A stretch of DNA of 64,000 nucleotides from Erythroxylum novogranatense (Eukaryota; Streptophyta; Magnoliopsida; Malpighiales; Erythroxylaceae). Position 1 is the first letter of the stretch; each line of letters opens with the position of its first letter. The position numbers and the translations under genes were made by a program. The stretch covers positions 13,480,001 to 13,544,000 of the forward strand of contig CM057235.1 of the NCBI GenBank assembly GCA_029891385.1, given 5' to 3'. The notes under the pieces were generated by a model. The model searched no databases. It was not told where the DNA came from and was given only the letters and a program-made list of their open reading frames with translations. Shown here in pieces: positions 25,441 to 36,817 of this stretch.

Positions 25441-26834
25441 CATGCATGCAGTTCAATGCACATTGGGTATTCTTGTTGAAATTTGGTTTTGTTTTGTTAC
25501 TATCTCTACATCCGAGTAGACCCCTTCTAAAAGTTGGTCTCAAATAAACAAATTTAATTTTATAGATCTAGGTTTTAAATACTTTCAGCAAAGAGTAATA
25601 AAAGGACTCTGCTTGGAGTTCCCCTTTTGGAACCCAAGTGTGGAGCCCCTTTGGCAACCTCATAAGATATCTGACTCTATCGAAAGGTTTCCACAAAATC
25701 AAGCTATTCAACTATTTAAACTTTTATACTTTAATAATAAAAAGTGACGAAGTAGTGGGAAAATTTTGTTTTAATTCATTTTATTGAAAATTTTGATAAC
25801 ATAACGATTGTATTCAAAAATTTTAAAAGTCCTGTAAAATGTCAAAACACTTATATTTACATCAATTTGTCAACTATCATAAGTAACCTTAAATAAATAA
25901 TTATCAACAATCACTGCAATAAACACTAAAAAGTTAAAATATATTTATGCATTTCATTTAAAAGCCTTTATAGACATCTATTCTTTACACAAATGAAAAT
26001 ATTAAAATGACACAAGCATAAAGTAATTGCAAGGAGTCCCAATTACTGCACTACCTGTATGCATACTTGATGTAATTTGTTTAAAACATAAAATAAAGGT
26101 AAGTTAAACGAACTCGAGAGTGTAATCAGTTTATAAAAAGTTAAACTTTTCATAACAATATAAATGCAATATTCCCATATAATCATAAAGCTCATAGTAA
26201 AGTATTTTCTATAACAATTTATTCATACATCATAACAATTGGTACTCAAATAACATTTCATAAAACACAATTTCAATTTTTCTGAAATATTATTTCAAAA
26301 GGTTTTTTTTCGAAATTAAACTCATCATATAAAAGTTTCCATTTTTCAATTTCTTTTTCCCTTAACCTATAAACAATGGTGGCAATAAGTTTTATAAAAA
26401 CTTTTATACTGAAAATAAGTCATCTACAAGAATTGGTACCATACAATGCCCCTCAAATCGCTTTTATCATAAATAGTGGTGGCACATGATTTTCTTTACT
26501 CAATATAGCCCACCACTAGTTTCTTTACCATATGATACAATATGCCTAAAGTTACAAAGCTGGTTCTGCATCGTTTACCCGTAATAGGTTAACCGCTATA
26601 TATCGATAGTTAAGGAGCTAGTTCTGTATCGCTTACCCGTAACAAGTCATGGAGCTAGTTCTATATCTCTTACCCTTGACTAGTTAACTACTATTTATAG
26701 GGCTGGTTATACATATAGAATGAGTCCGAACGAGCTTTAAAATTCCCACAATGTGCTTTATGGATTTAAATGACATTTATGAATGAAATTTAGATGATTT
26801 GGTGAATAGTATTTCTGGAGAATAGTGAATCCGG
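25441..26834. other. intergenic: methyltransferase 3'UTR, then AT-rich repeat-like DNA
   Basis: The 3'UTR runs from 25441; no poly(A) signal is certain. From about 25900 the AT-rich sequence has the character of an old LTR but could not be assigned. Bases 26555-26715 hold three diverged copies of a unit of roughly 60-70 bp around GAGCTAGTTCTGTATCGCTTACCCGT. Confidence 0.5.
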
Positions 26835-28692
26835 TGTTGGAATTATGCCCATGACCCAATTGTTATGTAATAGATTGAACACTTTAGTTTTGTTATTATT
26901 AATTTTGATTAATAACATGGCAAATGATTTTATTATCATATTACATTTATTGTTTTATTCTAATATAATAAGTCATTTATTAAATTTATACACTTGCCAT
27001 CATAATGAAGATTATGATAATGAGATTCAAGTCTTTAGGAGTTAATCTAAAATGTTTTTATCATAGGATCATCAAATAAGGATTTTAATGATCCGTTAGA
27101 TCAATATACATGTAATAGTATCTATTGGATAGATATTAGTAGATCTCATTTACTAAGTTACATATATAGATGATACATATGAAGATATGATCATTGAACT
27201 GACCAAACTGAGAATTCCCAATGGTTAATATTACTTATGAACTATCAAGTGAGATATTCTCATAAGGATTTAAATGTATATTTTTTCCTTTGACCTGAGA
27301 TCATCATAGTCATCAATAGGTCACTATTATGTTTTGATGTTGGACACCTAGTGTATAAAAATGCTAGTTAAATGATCATTGGATATAATTAAGTACCTAT
27401 TTGATTAGTGGTAAGTTAAGATGGGATCTATCGACTCTAGGTAATGAGTTTGAACTCTATGTTGTCATTAATTCTAATGATTTTTTCAAGACCTTAGTCA
27501 GGGCGAATGAATGAGTGAGAAAAAGGAGTTTTCTAAGTCATTCACCAATTATTAATGATCAACATGTAACATAATTGGTTATCTAATAAGGTTTGACAGG
27601 TAAACCATACTTTATGATAATTCAGAGTTGTAATCATAGAAGGTAATAATACATTATCCTTAAACTAAGGTTCTGTCTTTGTAAAATTGTTATTTCACAC
27701 TATTCACTCGTTGAAGAGTGTTGTTAAATGCCAACCTTGATTAAATAATTAATTAAAATAGTTACTACTAGCTTAGTGATGAATCAATGTGGTCATATAC
27801 TTACAAATGTAGTATTTCTCATTTATGATTATTTAATTTATTATGAGATAATTTATTAAATAATCTATATGGTATATTATTATATTTTTGCTAGCACATA
27901 AAATATAATTAATATTGAAAATTTTCTTGTATAAAATAATAAATAAAATAAAATAGTTTTATTTTATTTTATTTATAAATAATAATAATAATTTATTATT
28001 GTTTAAAAAATGTTAGATGGTGATTATTGTTTTGGTTTTATCGTTAACCAAAACAATAAAACATTGTAATGGTTACAAAAGATGCGAGTAAAAGTTGTTG
28101 ACGTTGGTTTTAGAAGGACATATATAAAGTGGACGTGCATGATTTAAAATGAGTGACTTGGTTTTTCGTTTTATGTACGTTGATAAGAAACAAAGTGAAG
28201 AAGAGGAATTGTGATACTCTTTTCTATACTCTGTTTCGTTTTTCTTGTACATGAGAGTAAACAAAAATAAGTTTTTTTTTTGTATTTTTCATTTATTTTG
28301 ACAAAATCGAAAAGAAGAGAAAAAGATATATTTTTTAGTGGAAAGTAATGTGTACGTGAGAGGATTTTTTTTTTGGCTTTTAGTAAGTGAATAAGTAAAC
28401 ATTACAGAGGGAGAAGAGTGCATTCGTAAGCAATAGATAACAGAGATCAATGTTAAAATCTTAGGGATATCCACTGTGAAAAACGATTAAAAGCCTCATT
28501 AAAAGCCTTTGGACAAATGTTGTCCATACAAATGTGCACGGTAAATGCAGTAAATGTATGTTGGGTGTTGTACGATGGGTAATGCAAAGGTTTTAAACAA
28601 GGTTTTTGCTAAAAGCTTTGGATAGATTTTGTTCACTGAAAAACGTTTTTAAAAAATTTGGTTTAAAAGTTTGTTTTACCAGATGTTGCATG
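26835..28692 (+). repeat. copia-2 5' LTR and start of leader
   Basis: The sequence opens TGTTGGAATTATGCCC, a copia LTR start like TGTTAGAGTAGTGCCC of copia-1, and shows the same general plan, with an AT-rich inverted repeat at 27930-27990 built from ATAAAATAAAATAG and its complement. The LTR end and primer-binding site could not be identified; the end is probably between 28200 and 28500. No TG...CA end or target duplication could be confirmed. Confidence 0.55.
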
Positions 28693-29226
28693 GGTTAGAC
28701 CCCTAAGTCTAGACAGTGAGATCGTGCGAGTGTTGACAAGCTTTAACTAATGCTTGGCACGCAAGTCAGAACGAGGAAGACGTGTTGATGAGGAACAAGA
28801 CAAAGTCTTACAAGTTGGCGAGATTCGATACTTGTGGGCATGCGTAGGCGCGCATTAGCGAAAATTTTCGACAAGATGTGAGATTCAGATGTGAGGCCAC
28901 GCAGAGTTGGAAAACTCAATCATGCGAGACCCGAGGGTGCGCAAGAAGGCGTGAAGGTATGCGAGAGACCCCGCGAGGATGCGTGAAGGCATGCGAGCGC
29001 GACGAAGCGCATAAACACCTAACTTTGGCAAGGCAGGTCGAAGGTATTGAATATATGCGAGGTTAAATACTAACTCGGATTGTGACATGTGACTTAGTCA
29101 TGGAGCGACGAGACTACACCATGAATGAGCTTGATCATGGAAGATGGACTTGTCCATGGACGTGCATTGATGGACTTATTTGTGGATAGGCTGTGGTGAA
29201 GATACATCAGCAGTGATGTGGCAACT

Positions 29227-29310
29227 GTGGATGATGTGACACAAGATGATGTGGTGGATAAGATCACCGTGGATGATGTGACACAAGATGATGTGGTGGA
29301 TAAGATCACC
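29227..29310 (+). repeat. 42-bp tandem duplication in the 5' LTR
   Basis: The unit starting GTGGATGATGTGACACAAG and ending AAGATCACC occurs twice without a gap. The 3' LTR has a single copy, so it arose after insertion or in one template. Confidence 0.95.
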
Positions 29311-29506
29311 GTGGATGAACATCATCTTTAAGAGATAAAGATCGCGGGAAAGGATCATCTGAAGATAGAGGAGATCTTTGTAGATAAGGATAATCTTTTC
29401 TAGATAGGGTAAATCTTTTAAATGTATTGTAATCTTATTAGATGGGATAAGATTGTTATCTTAGCTAGTAGAGTTCTACCAGGACTCTTAGTCATCTGAA
29501 GGAGCT

Positions 29507-29514
29507 TATAAATA
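29507..29514 (+). promoter_or_regulatory. TATA box, TR-GAG 5' LTR
   Basis: TATAAATA about 410 bp before the LTR end. The 3' LTR keeps the same box at 31945-31952. Confidence 0.6.
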
Positions 29515-29922
29515 GCTCATTAGAGTTGAGAACTAATCATCAGATCAGAGAAGATCAGAGTTGAGAGCTTTTGGGGGAGAGTTCTCATTGTAAGGGCTTC
29601 GAGTAGGGAGTGCTTCGAATAGGAGGTACTCGTGTCTTTTGTTAATATTTTGTTGAGAGTTAATGAAAGAGGTAGCTTCGTCTACATTTAAAAATCTCTT
29701 GTTACTTTCTTTACTCTATTACACTTGTGTTCTTTTCGTGTGTGAAGGAAACACTTAAACACTTGTATGCGTGTGAGGTGTTCGAGGGCTAATGGAATTG
29801 TTTAGCGACATTCACGTGAGAAGGCTTAATCTTTGCATAAGAGGACCTAAGCGGGATTGCCATAGGAAGGTGGGCGCGACTTGTGGTGAAAGTTCGAGTC
29901 TAAGAAAAACCTTTGTAACAAC

Positions 29923-29935
29923 TGGTATCAGAGCC
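29923..29935 (+). other. primer-binding site (tRNA-iMet)
   Basis: TGGTATCAGAGCC is complementary to the 3' end of plant initiator tRNA-Met and lies two bases after the 5' LTR. Confidence 0.9.
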
Positions 29936-29946
29936 AATCTCGAGTG

Positions 29947-30890
29947 ATGACTAGTGGAAGTAATCTAATGGAAAGGGTTGCTAGAATAAAGGCGATTCTT
30001 GAGGCTCTATCCCTAACGAATGAGGGAGTAGTTCCTTTGTTGGAACGTATAGTAGCCTTAGAGAGGGAGCTTCAAGCTACTATGAGAGCGCTTGAAGAGC
30101 AGGTGAAGGCTCGTGAGGAGATGAACTATGATCTGTTGGTGCTCAAACATGCGATGTCAAAGCACGAGACGGGTGTTTGAGTGGAAAGCACTATAGTGAA
30201 GGTACGAGAGCCACAAGTTTTCGATGGAAAACGGAATGCCAAAGAACTCGAAAATTTTCTATGGGATATGGAGCAGTACTTTGCAGCGGCAAAGGTGGCA
30301 GACTCAGAGAAGGTGTCAATCACAGCGATGTACCTGGTGGGTGATGCAAAGCTGTGGTGGAGAACGAGAACCTCCAATGACATCAGTACGGGTAGACCTC
30401 CCATTGACACTTGAGAGAAGATGAAGAAGGAGCTGACAGATCAGTTCTTACCCAACAACACTTCTTGGCTCATGAGGGAAACTTTGAAGGGGTTGAAGCA
30501 AGATGACTTAGTGAGGGAGTATGTCAGGAAGTTCACATCAGTGATGTTGGATGTGCGGAACATGTCGGAGGAGGACAAGTTGTTCAACTTCATTAGCGGC
30601 TTGCAAGGTTGGGCACAAATGGAGCTTCAGAGGCAGAACGTGAAGGACCTCCCTAGCATAATAGCGGCGACAGATGCCTTGGTGGATTTTCAATTGCCAT
30701 CACTAATTCTAACCTACGGAGAGGGCAAGAAAAATGGTGGAAACCAGGATGGCAAGGAGAAAGGAAAAGAGAAGATAGGAGAATCTTCTCAACATAAGAA
30801 GAAGCAATCGAAGGGACTGGTTACATGCTTCATCTGTCAGGGGCCTCATTTTGCTCGAGAATGCCCGTAAAGGAAGAAAGGCGAGGAGTA
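29947..30890 (+). pseudogene. gag of the TR-GAG element
   Basis: The frame opens at ATG 29947 with a predicted coiled coil (LLERIVALERELQATMRALE), then the retrotransposon gag domain (VREPQVFDGKRNAKELENFL, AMYLVGDAKLWWRTR, LVREYVRKFTSVMLDVRNM). A Lys/Gly-rich stretch and one CCHC zinc knuckle (CFICQGPHFAREC, about 30829-30867) close it. Gag would form the particle that packages element RNA. Stops break it: TGA at 30178-30180, TGA at 30412-30414 where the family has Trp, TAA at 30868-30870 and TAG at 30889-30891. Gag type is Ty3/gypsy-like, unlike the surrounding copia-2. Confidence 0.88.
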
Positions 30891-30891
30891 G

Positions 30892-31166
30892 GTGAACTCC
30901 ATTGTCGCGAAGGACAAAGGAGGGAGCGATGAAGATAACTTTGGAGAAGGAGTCATCAATAACATCACCTATATAAATTGTATAGGCTTCGTGGAGGAGC
31001 GCCCATGCAAAAGAAAACTCGACGGAAAGAGGAGATGGTGCGAGAAAAAGGTGCCATTGGAAGAGAAGGCTTGCTCCAGTCTTCGATAGTCGGCGAAGGA
31101 GTCTTCGAGGGAACTGCTTGTGGAGGAGTGTCCACAGATTATTTCGACGAGGGCCTCGAGTTCTTT
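30892..31166 (+). other. TR-GAG 3' internal spacer
   Basis: Open frames here (for example EERPCKRKLDGKRRWCEKK) are short and match no pol domain. Nothing else is recognised. Confidence 0.5.
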
Positions 31167-31180
31167 TAGTGGGGGTGGTT
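31167..31180 (+). other. TR-GAG polypurine tract
   Basis: AGTGGGGGTGGTT ends at the base before the 3' LTR. Confidence 0.75.
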
Positions 31181-32408
31181 TGTTAGACCCCCAAATCTAG
31201 ACTACGAGATCATGCGAGCGTTGACAAGCCTTGACCAATATTTAGCATGCAAGTCGGCACGAGGAAGGCGTGTTGACGAGGAATAAGGCAAAGTCTTATG
31301 AGTTGGCGAGATTCGATACGCGTGGGCACGCGTAGGTGCTCATTGGCGAAAATCTTTGACGAGATGTGAGATTCAGATGTGAGGTCACGCGGAGTTAGAA
31401 AACTAAGTCATATGAGACTCGAGGGTATACGAGAAGGCGCAAAGGTATGCGAGAGACCCCGCACGAAGGCATGCGAGCGTGACGAGATGCATAAACACTT
31501 AACTTCGACGAGGCAGGTCGAAGGTATGTAATATATGCGAGGTTAAATACTAACTCAGATTGTGACTTGTGACTTAGTCATAGAGTGATGAGACTGCACT
31601 ATGAATGAGCTTGATCATGGAAGATGGACTTGTCCATGGACATGCATTGATGGACTTATATGCAGATAGGTTGTGGTAAAGACACATTAGTAGTGACGTG
31701 GCAACTATGGATGATGTGGCATAAGATGACGTGGTGGATAAGATTACTATGGATGAACGTCATCTTTAAGAGTTAAAGATTGCGAGAAAGGATCATCTGA
31801 AGATAGAGGAGATCTTCATAGATAAGGATAATCTTTCCTAGATAGGGTAAATCTTTTAAATGTGTTGTAATCTTATTAGATAGGATAAGATTATGATCTT
31901 AACTAGTAGAGTTCTACTAGGACTCTTAGTAGTCTGAAGGAGCCTATAAATAGGTCATTAGAGTTGAGACCTAATCATCATATCAGAGAAGATCAGAGTT
32001 GAGAGCTTTGAGAGTTGAGCGCTTTTGGGGGAGAGTTCTCATTGTAAGGGTTTCGAGTAGGGAGTTCTTGTAAAGACTTCGAGTAGGGAGTTCCTTGAGT
32101 GCTTCGAGTAGGAGGTACTCGTGTCCTTTGTTAACATTTTGTTGAGAGTTAATGAAAGAGGTAGCTTCGGCTACATTTAAAAATCTCTTGTTGTTTTCTT
32201 TACTCTATTACACTTGTGTTCTTTTCGTGTGTGAGGGAAGTACTTAAACACCTGTGTGCGTGTGAGGTGTTCGCGGGCTAACGGAATTATTCGGCGACAT
32301 TCACGTGAGAAGGCTGAATCTTTGCTTAAGTGGACCTAAGTGGGATTGTCGTACGAAGGTGGGCGCGATTGGCAGTGAAAGTTCGAGTCCAAAAAAACCT
32401 TTGTAAAA
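31181..32408 (+). repeat. TR-GAG 3' LTR (1228 bp)
   Basis: This begins TGTTAGACCCCC and ends CCTTTGTAAAA. It is the same length as the 5' LTR only because different internal duplications offset each other: here a CTTCGAGTAGGGAGTTC repeat near 32050-32110 is expanded, and the 42-bp unit is single. Confidence 0.85.
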
Positions 32409-33008
32409 TGCACGGTAAATTTGTTAAATGCAATTGGAATAGCATGGTGTTAAATGGTATTTAAAAAAGTGACATGATCATTAGTGTTATTAAAATTGTT
32501 TAATAACATAAAATCTTAACCTTTAAAATTATTGATATTTTGATATAATATATGATATTTTATCCCAAAAAAATTCCATCTAAGTAGATAATAATATTTT
32601 TTTTGTTTACAAGAAATGACCTGATAACCAGGTAACTTGTAGTTCGTATAAATAATATTTTCTATGGTATATGATGCATGTGTGAGAAACATTAATTAAT
32701 TTTATACTTTTGGCCTTGATTACCTAAGGAGTATAATATTAATTAATTCTCCATCACTGGATGAAAAATTAAATTATACTAATAGGAACGACTTGACAAC
32801 CAAAGAACTATATAGTATTGAGTCTACTATAAATTTTATATGATAAAATAGGAAAATTATTATTCTTTAATTATGCATGAGTAACGACTTAACAACTAAG
32901 AGACTCATTCATATTTTAAAGATGTTATATTATTTAGATAAAAGTTCATGTCTAATGATATATGATTGTGTTTTTATTTTAGTGTTTCCTTTTATTAGAT
33001 TTCTCAAA
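32409..33008 (+). other. copia-2 leader with a thrice-repeated motif
   Basis: AT-rich leader before copia-2 gag. Three diverged copies of a GxAAxGACxTxAxAACxAxGxxACT motif start at 32613, 32784 and 32881. No primer-binding site was found. Confidence 0.45.
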
Positions 33009-33601
33009 ATGTCTACCATATCACTGCGAAGTATTCTTGATGCTAACAAGCTAGCAGTTAACAATTTTGATGATTGATACCGTAATATGATAATTGTTCT
33101 CATGCATGAAAAACTTATCGATGTGATCGATAAACCTATGAAGGAAGAGCCTCCTGAGAGAATTGATTATGCTAATATATTGGATGTATATTTTAAGTAT
33201 TGCCCAGAGTTTTTGGCTACTTTGAAAGGTAAGAAACAAGGTGGGACATTTATGAAAAATGTTTTCATGATTTCTTTAACTACTATTGATTCTACTAAAT
33301 GGGTATTAGATACCGGTAGTAGCTTTAACATCTGCAATATGTTGCAGGGTCTAAGGATCAATGGGAGATTAAAGAAGGGAGAAATAAAGCTACAAGTTGG
33401 GAATGGAGCAAGTATTGCCACTCTAGCTTTAGGAACTATAACTTTTGTTATTCCTACGAGAAAGATTTTATTATTAGAAGATTTTTATTATGTTCCTAAG
33501 TTTGTTTCGAACATTATTTTCATTTCGTCATTAGATAAATGTGGATTTCATACAATCTTTAAGAATAACTAATTTAATATATTTCATGGTGATGAATTAT
33601 A
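33009..33601 (+). pseudogene. copia-2 gag start fused to protease region
   Basis: ATG 33009 opens MSTISLRSILDANKLA, the usual start of a copia gag. TGA at 33075-33077 replaces the Trp of the D-W-YRN motif. After about 50 codons the frame jumps to sequence just upstream of the protease (GKKQGGTFMKNVFMISL), so most of gag, including its zinc knuckle, is deleted. Protease follows with its DTG catalytic triad (codons at 33309-33317) in WVLDTGSSFNICN and the LQVGNGASIA block. A stop at 33570-33572 and then the solo LTR interrupt it at DELYV. Confidence 0.85.
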
Positions 33602-36600
33602 TGTGACGCCCTAATACCCCCTGGGAGGATACGGGGGCACCACGCAGACAACAAAACATATATACAGAACTGAGACAAATCCAAACGAGATGGAACATTT
33701 CATACATGCATTTCAAAATCTCAAAGCAACCATACAGTATATAGCATATCATGCATACTGTGCCTATCATATTACATACCATAAATTCAGAGACCAACAT
33801 GTATTAATGTTATTACAAACCTTCAAACAAATTGAAATGTTATACACATCAGATACAAGCCCAAAACAAACTCAAAATACATTTTTCTCAAAATAAGACT
33901 CAAACTCCATTGGTCATTACGGTTGACTTGTCCCAGTCTTTATAATCTTCGCCCTGAACTACACAGGGCAAATCTACCGTGCTAAGCATATAACTTAATA
34001 AGTAATAACTAATCTATACATGAAGTGACAACTCATCATACGAAATCATATAATAGCATAAGCATGCATTAAAAGATTGCCTAACATTAAATCAGACATA
34101 ATGTATTTCAGAACAGATTTTTATACTCATCAGAACTGAATATCACAAGAGGGTATAAAGCCTTTAGAATCAGAATACAACTTTTGTTTATGTTAGAATC
34201 AAACATATATCATATTATAAAATCAGAGGACTGCAAATCCATTTACAGAGGCAGGTAACGGGACTTATATAGGAGAGACTGAAGTATCGACACTAAAATG
34301 TCTAGGAGAGACCGAAGTCTCAACACCGAAGTGTCACAGGAGCAGCTGCAGACCCTTCTAGGCATGCCTATTTACCCACAACTAGGACTCAACAGTTTTA
34401 AAACAAAGCAAAGTCATTTCAAACATTTTATGCAAAGCAAGTAGTCAATCATATTCACATCCAAGTAGCACTTCAATATCACATTCATCAATCAATACTT
34501 CGGACCTTCACGTCTAAAATCAGTACACATTCATCAATATCAAATTCAATTCAGTAATAAATAAAACAAAACAAGGTGAGACCATCTTAGGTTACTCACA
34601 ATCGCTCATGTTTGCTTATTGCCTTGAAGTCCCGACAATATCTGGAAGTAGTCGCTCTGTACGTTCCTCTATAACATTTAACACATATACAAATCACCAT
34701 TGTGCACGATTAAGAATTAATTTAGGTATACTGAGTATGTATAATGCATGTTCATGAAAAATTATCGGGTATATTTTCTTACTAAATTGATGTAAACATC
34801 AATTGTACTTCAAAAGTTTCAAAATTCATACATTCAATTACTATTCCAGCTTTTGCTGGAAGCATCTCATTCTTATCAACTTTGTACAATAAAAAAGATC
34901 AAGATAATGATGTGTTTCTGTAACAGTCTCTTCTATAAAATTGTTCCTTAGTGTCTTAAGTCCCTATTTATACCAAGATCGTTCAATTTAGTTTAGTATT
35001 CCATGAGTTATGATCAAAATACCACATACTATGTACATTTAAAATTTTGGCTAATACATGATCATGCCTCCAAGTTGTACACCTTATAACTCTCAATTCC
35101 AATATCCAAAAATTACAAACTTTATGCCAATTTAAATTTAAGATAATAATCTACAACTTTGGTGAAGACACCTCAGTCTAATTCAGCCTACATCAATACA
35201 GCTTATTTAATAACCACAGGACATGATTTCTGTACCTTGTAGTGCTATAGTCTAAGACAAGACTCAATTCCATGCCACTTTTGAAAGTCTTAGAGACAGA
35301 CTAAAAATCAACTTCTTCAAGAAAGTTGTATACCTATGTCTTAGGTTTAATATGAATTAAGAATAAACTCAGTTTGAAATCTAAAGATCAAAATATAAGC
35401 AAAATATCGAAGCATGTTCAATAAAAACAATAACCTTTTAATACCCTTTAGGCTTTCATCCGAAACTCACTTCCATTTTTACACTAAATTCATTTCAATT
35501 TTTCTAGATCACTTTAGCAAAAACACATCACCATTATATATTCATTCAAAGCCATTTTTTTTTCATAAAATCTTCAAACTCTAACCACTTTTCTCAAACC
35601 TCTTCATCTTCATAAAATCAATCATAAACCTATCAATTTTCCATATTTTTATCTTAAGTAGATTTCGGGTCAGACTTGTATGACCATTTTGACCTACACA
35701 ATGAGGTATTTAGGCAATACTTTCTAATAAAAAAATGTTCCACAATGTCTTAAGTGTTCAATGACACCAATTTCATGCATTTTGGTTTGGTATCATTCAA
35801 GTTATAATAAAAAATCTGCAGACTATTTTCATACCTTGACAGAACACCAATTTCAACTTCAAGCCAACTTTTCAGACTCTTAAGGGCATATTTTGAATTA
35901 GATTCTTTCATGAAAATATAGTTATATGTCTCTAGTTTACTATAAATTAAACTCCATCCAATTTATATATTCACAGATCAAGTTATGCCCTAAATACAAA
36001 TGTATGATCAGTAAAATACTGCATATATCGTATTCCAATGACTATAATCCTTCATCTTGTTAATCGATCACCATATTTGCTTCTTCTTTCACCACCCACA
36101 TATGCATCAACACCATTTACATATGCAGCACTCCACAAGCACAAAAATATACACCATTCATGCATGCATTCAGTTACAAACATTAAAACCTTAACAGAAA
36201 TCATTTACACTATCATAAAACTTAAAGCATTACTTACTTAGTTTATACTTCAGAAAAATTCCAGAAATGGGGAGAGGAAACAAGAAGGAAGATGGTGAAG
36301 ATGGGTTCAGTGAAACCAAAGGGAAAGAGCTGCAGAAACATATTTTATTTTTTTTAATGCCTAGATGTTTCATTAGTGCTTTAACACATGTCTCCATTGC
36401 ATGTCTTCCACTTGTCCACTAGGTAAGCTACCATTTATCTCATAGCTATAAGTCCATTTGTCACTCCATAATTTTCCCATTTTTCAATTAATTTCTAATA
36501 CAATTGTCACTCTTTTATTTGTCTCTTATTTTTTCTAGTTAAAAAATATCCCAAATTTTCATAAATTTCCTAAAATTCACCAAAAATTTTGAGATAATAC

Positions 36601-36817
36601 TAATAGTCTCAAAATAAATTTTTAATGCAAATAATTCACAATTCACATTTTAATCACAATTAGAAACTAATTATACTTGAAAAATATCATGAATGCATAC
36701 ACAATTATTTGTATAAGTCAAAATTCATATGCACATATCAGTGAATACTTAATTATGCAAAGCATATGATGTACTGGAAATTTCTAAATTTTCTAACCCC
36801 TAATATGGGATTTTACA
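33602..36817 (-). mobile_element. solo LTR (3216 bp) in copia-2
   Basis: On the plus strand it runs TGTGACGCCC...TTTTACA and is flanked by perfect TTATA duplications (33597-33601 and 36818-36822). Removing it and one TTATA restores the copia-2 reading frame. There is no internal domain, primer site or second LTR, so it is a solo LTR from unequal recombination. Read on the minus strand it starts TGTAAAATCCC and matches the relics at 3788-9965, which suggests minus is the sense orientation. The family is probably Ty3/gypsy, judged by a shared GAGCGA...TTGTCGGGACTTC(A/G)AGGCA module. Confidence 0.88.

Larger units (their letters stand above)
28693..29920 (+). repeat. TR-GAG 5' LTR (1228 bp)
   Basis: This begins GGTTAGACCCC (the partner LTR has TGTTAGACCCC) and ends CTTTGTAACA, two bases before the primer-binding site. 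A TATA box TATAAATA is at 29507-29514. It contains a private 42-bp tandem duplication at 29227-29310. Confidence 0.85.
28693..32408 (+). mobile_element. gag-only LTR retrotransposon (TR-GAG type)
   Basis: Two direct LTRs (28693-29920 and 31181-32408) enclose only 1260 bp. Inside are a tRNA-iMet primer-binding site, one gag reading frame with a CCHC knuckle, and a purine tract. No protease, integrase, RT or RNase H is present and there is no room for them. This is the layout of plant TR-GAG elements, which are mobilised in trans. A weak target duplication TGCAT/TGCAC is seen at 28687-28691 and 32409-32413. The LTRs differ at many sites, mostly transitions, so the insertion is old. Confidence 0.85.

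Noticed and set aside
33602..36817. A Mutator-type transposon with a 9-bp duplication
   Set aside because: ATTATATGT can be read on both sides, but TG...CA ends with an exact 5-bp TTATA fit an LTR better, and the interior matches LTR relics. There are no good terminal inverted repeats.
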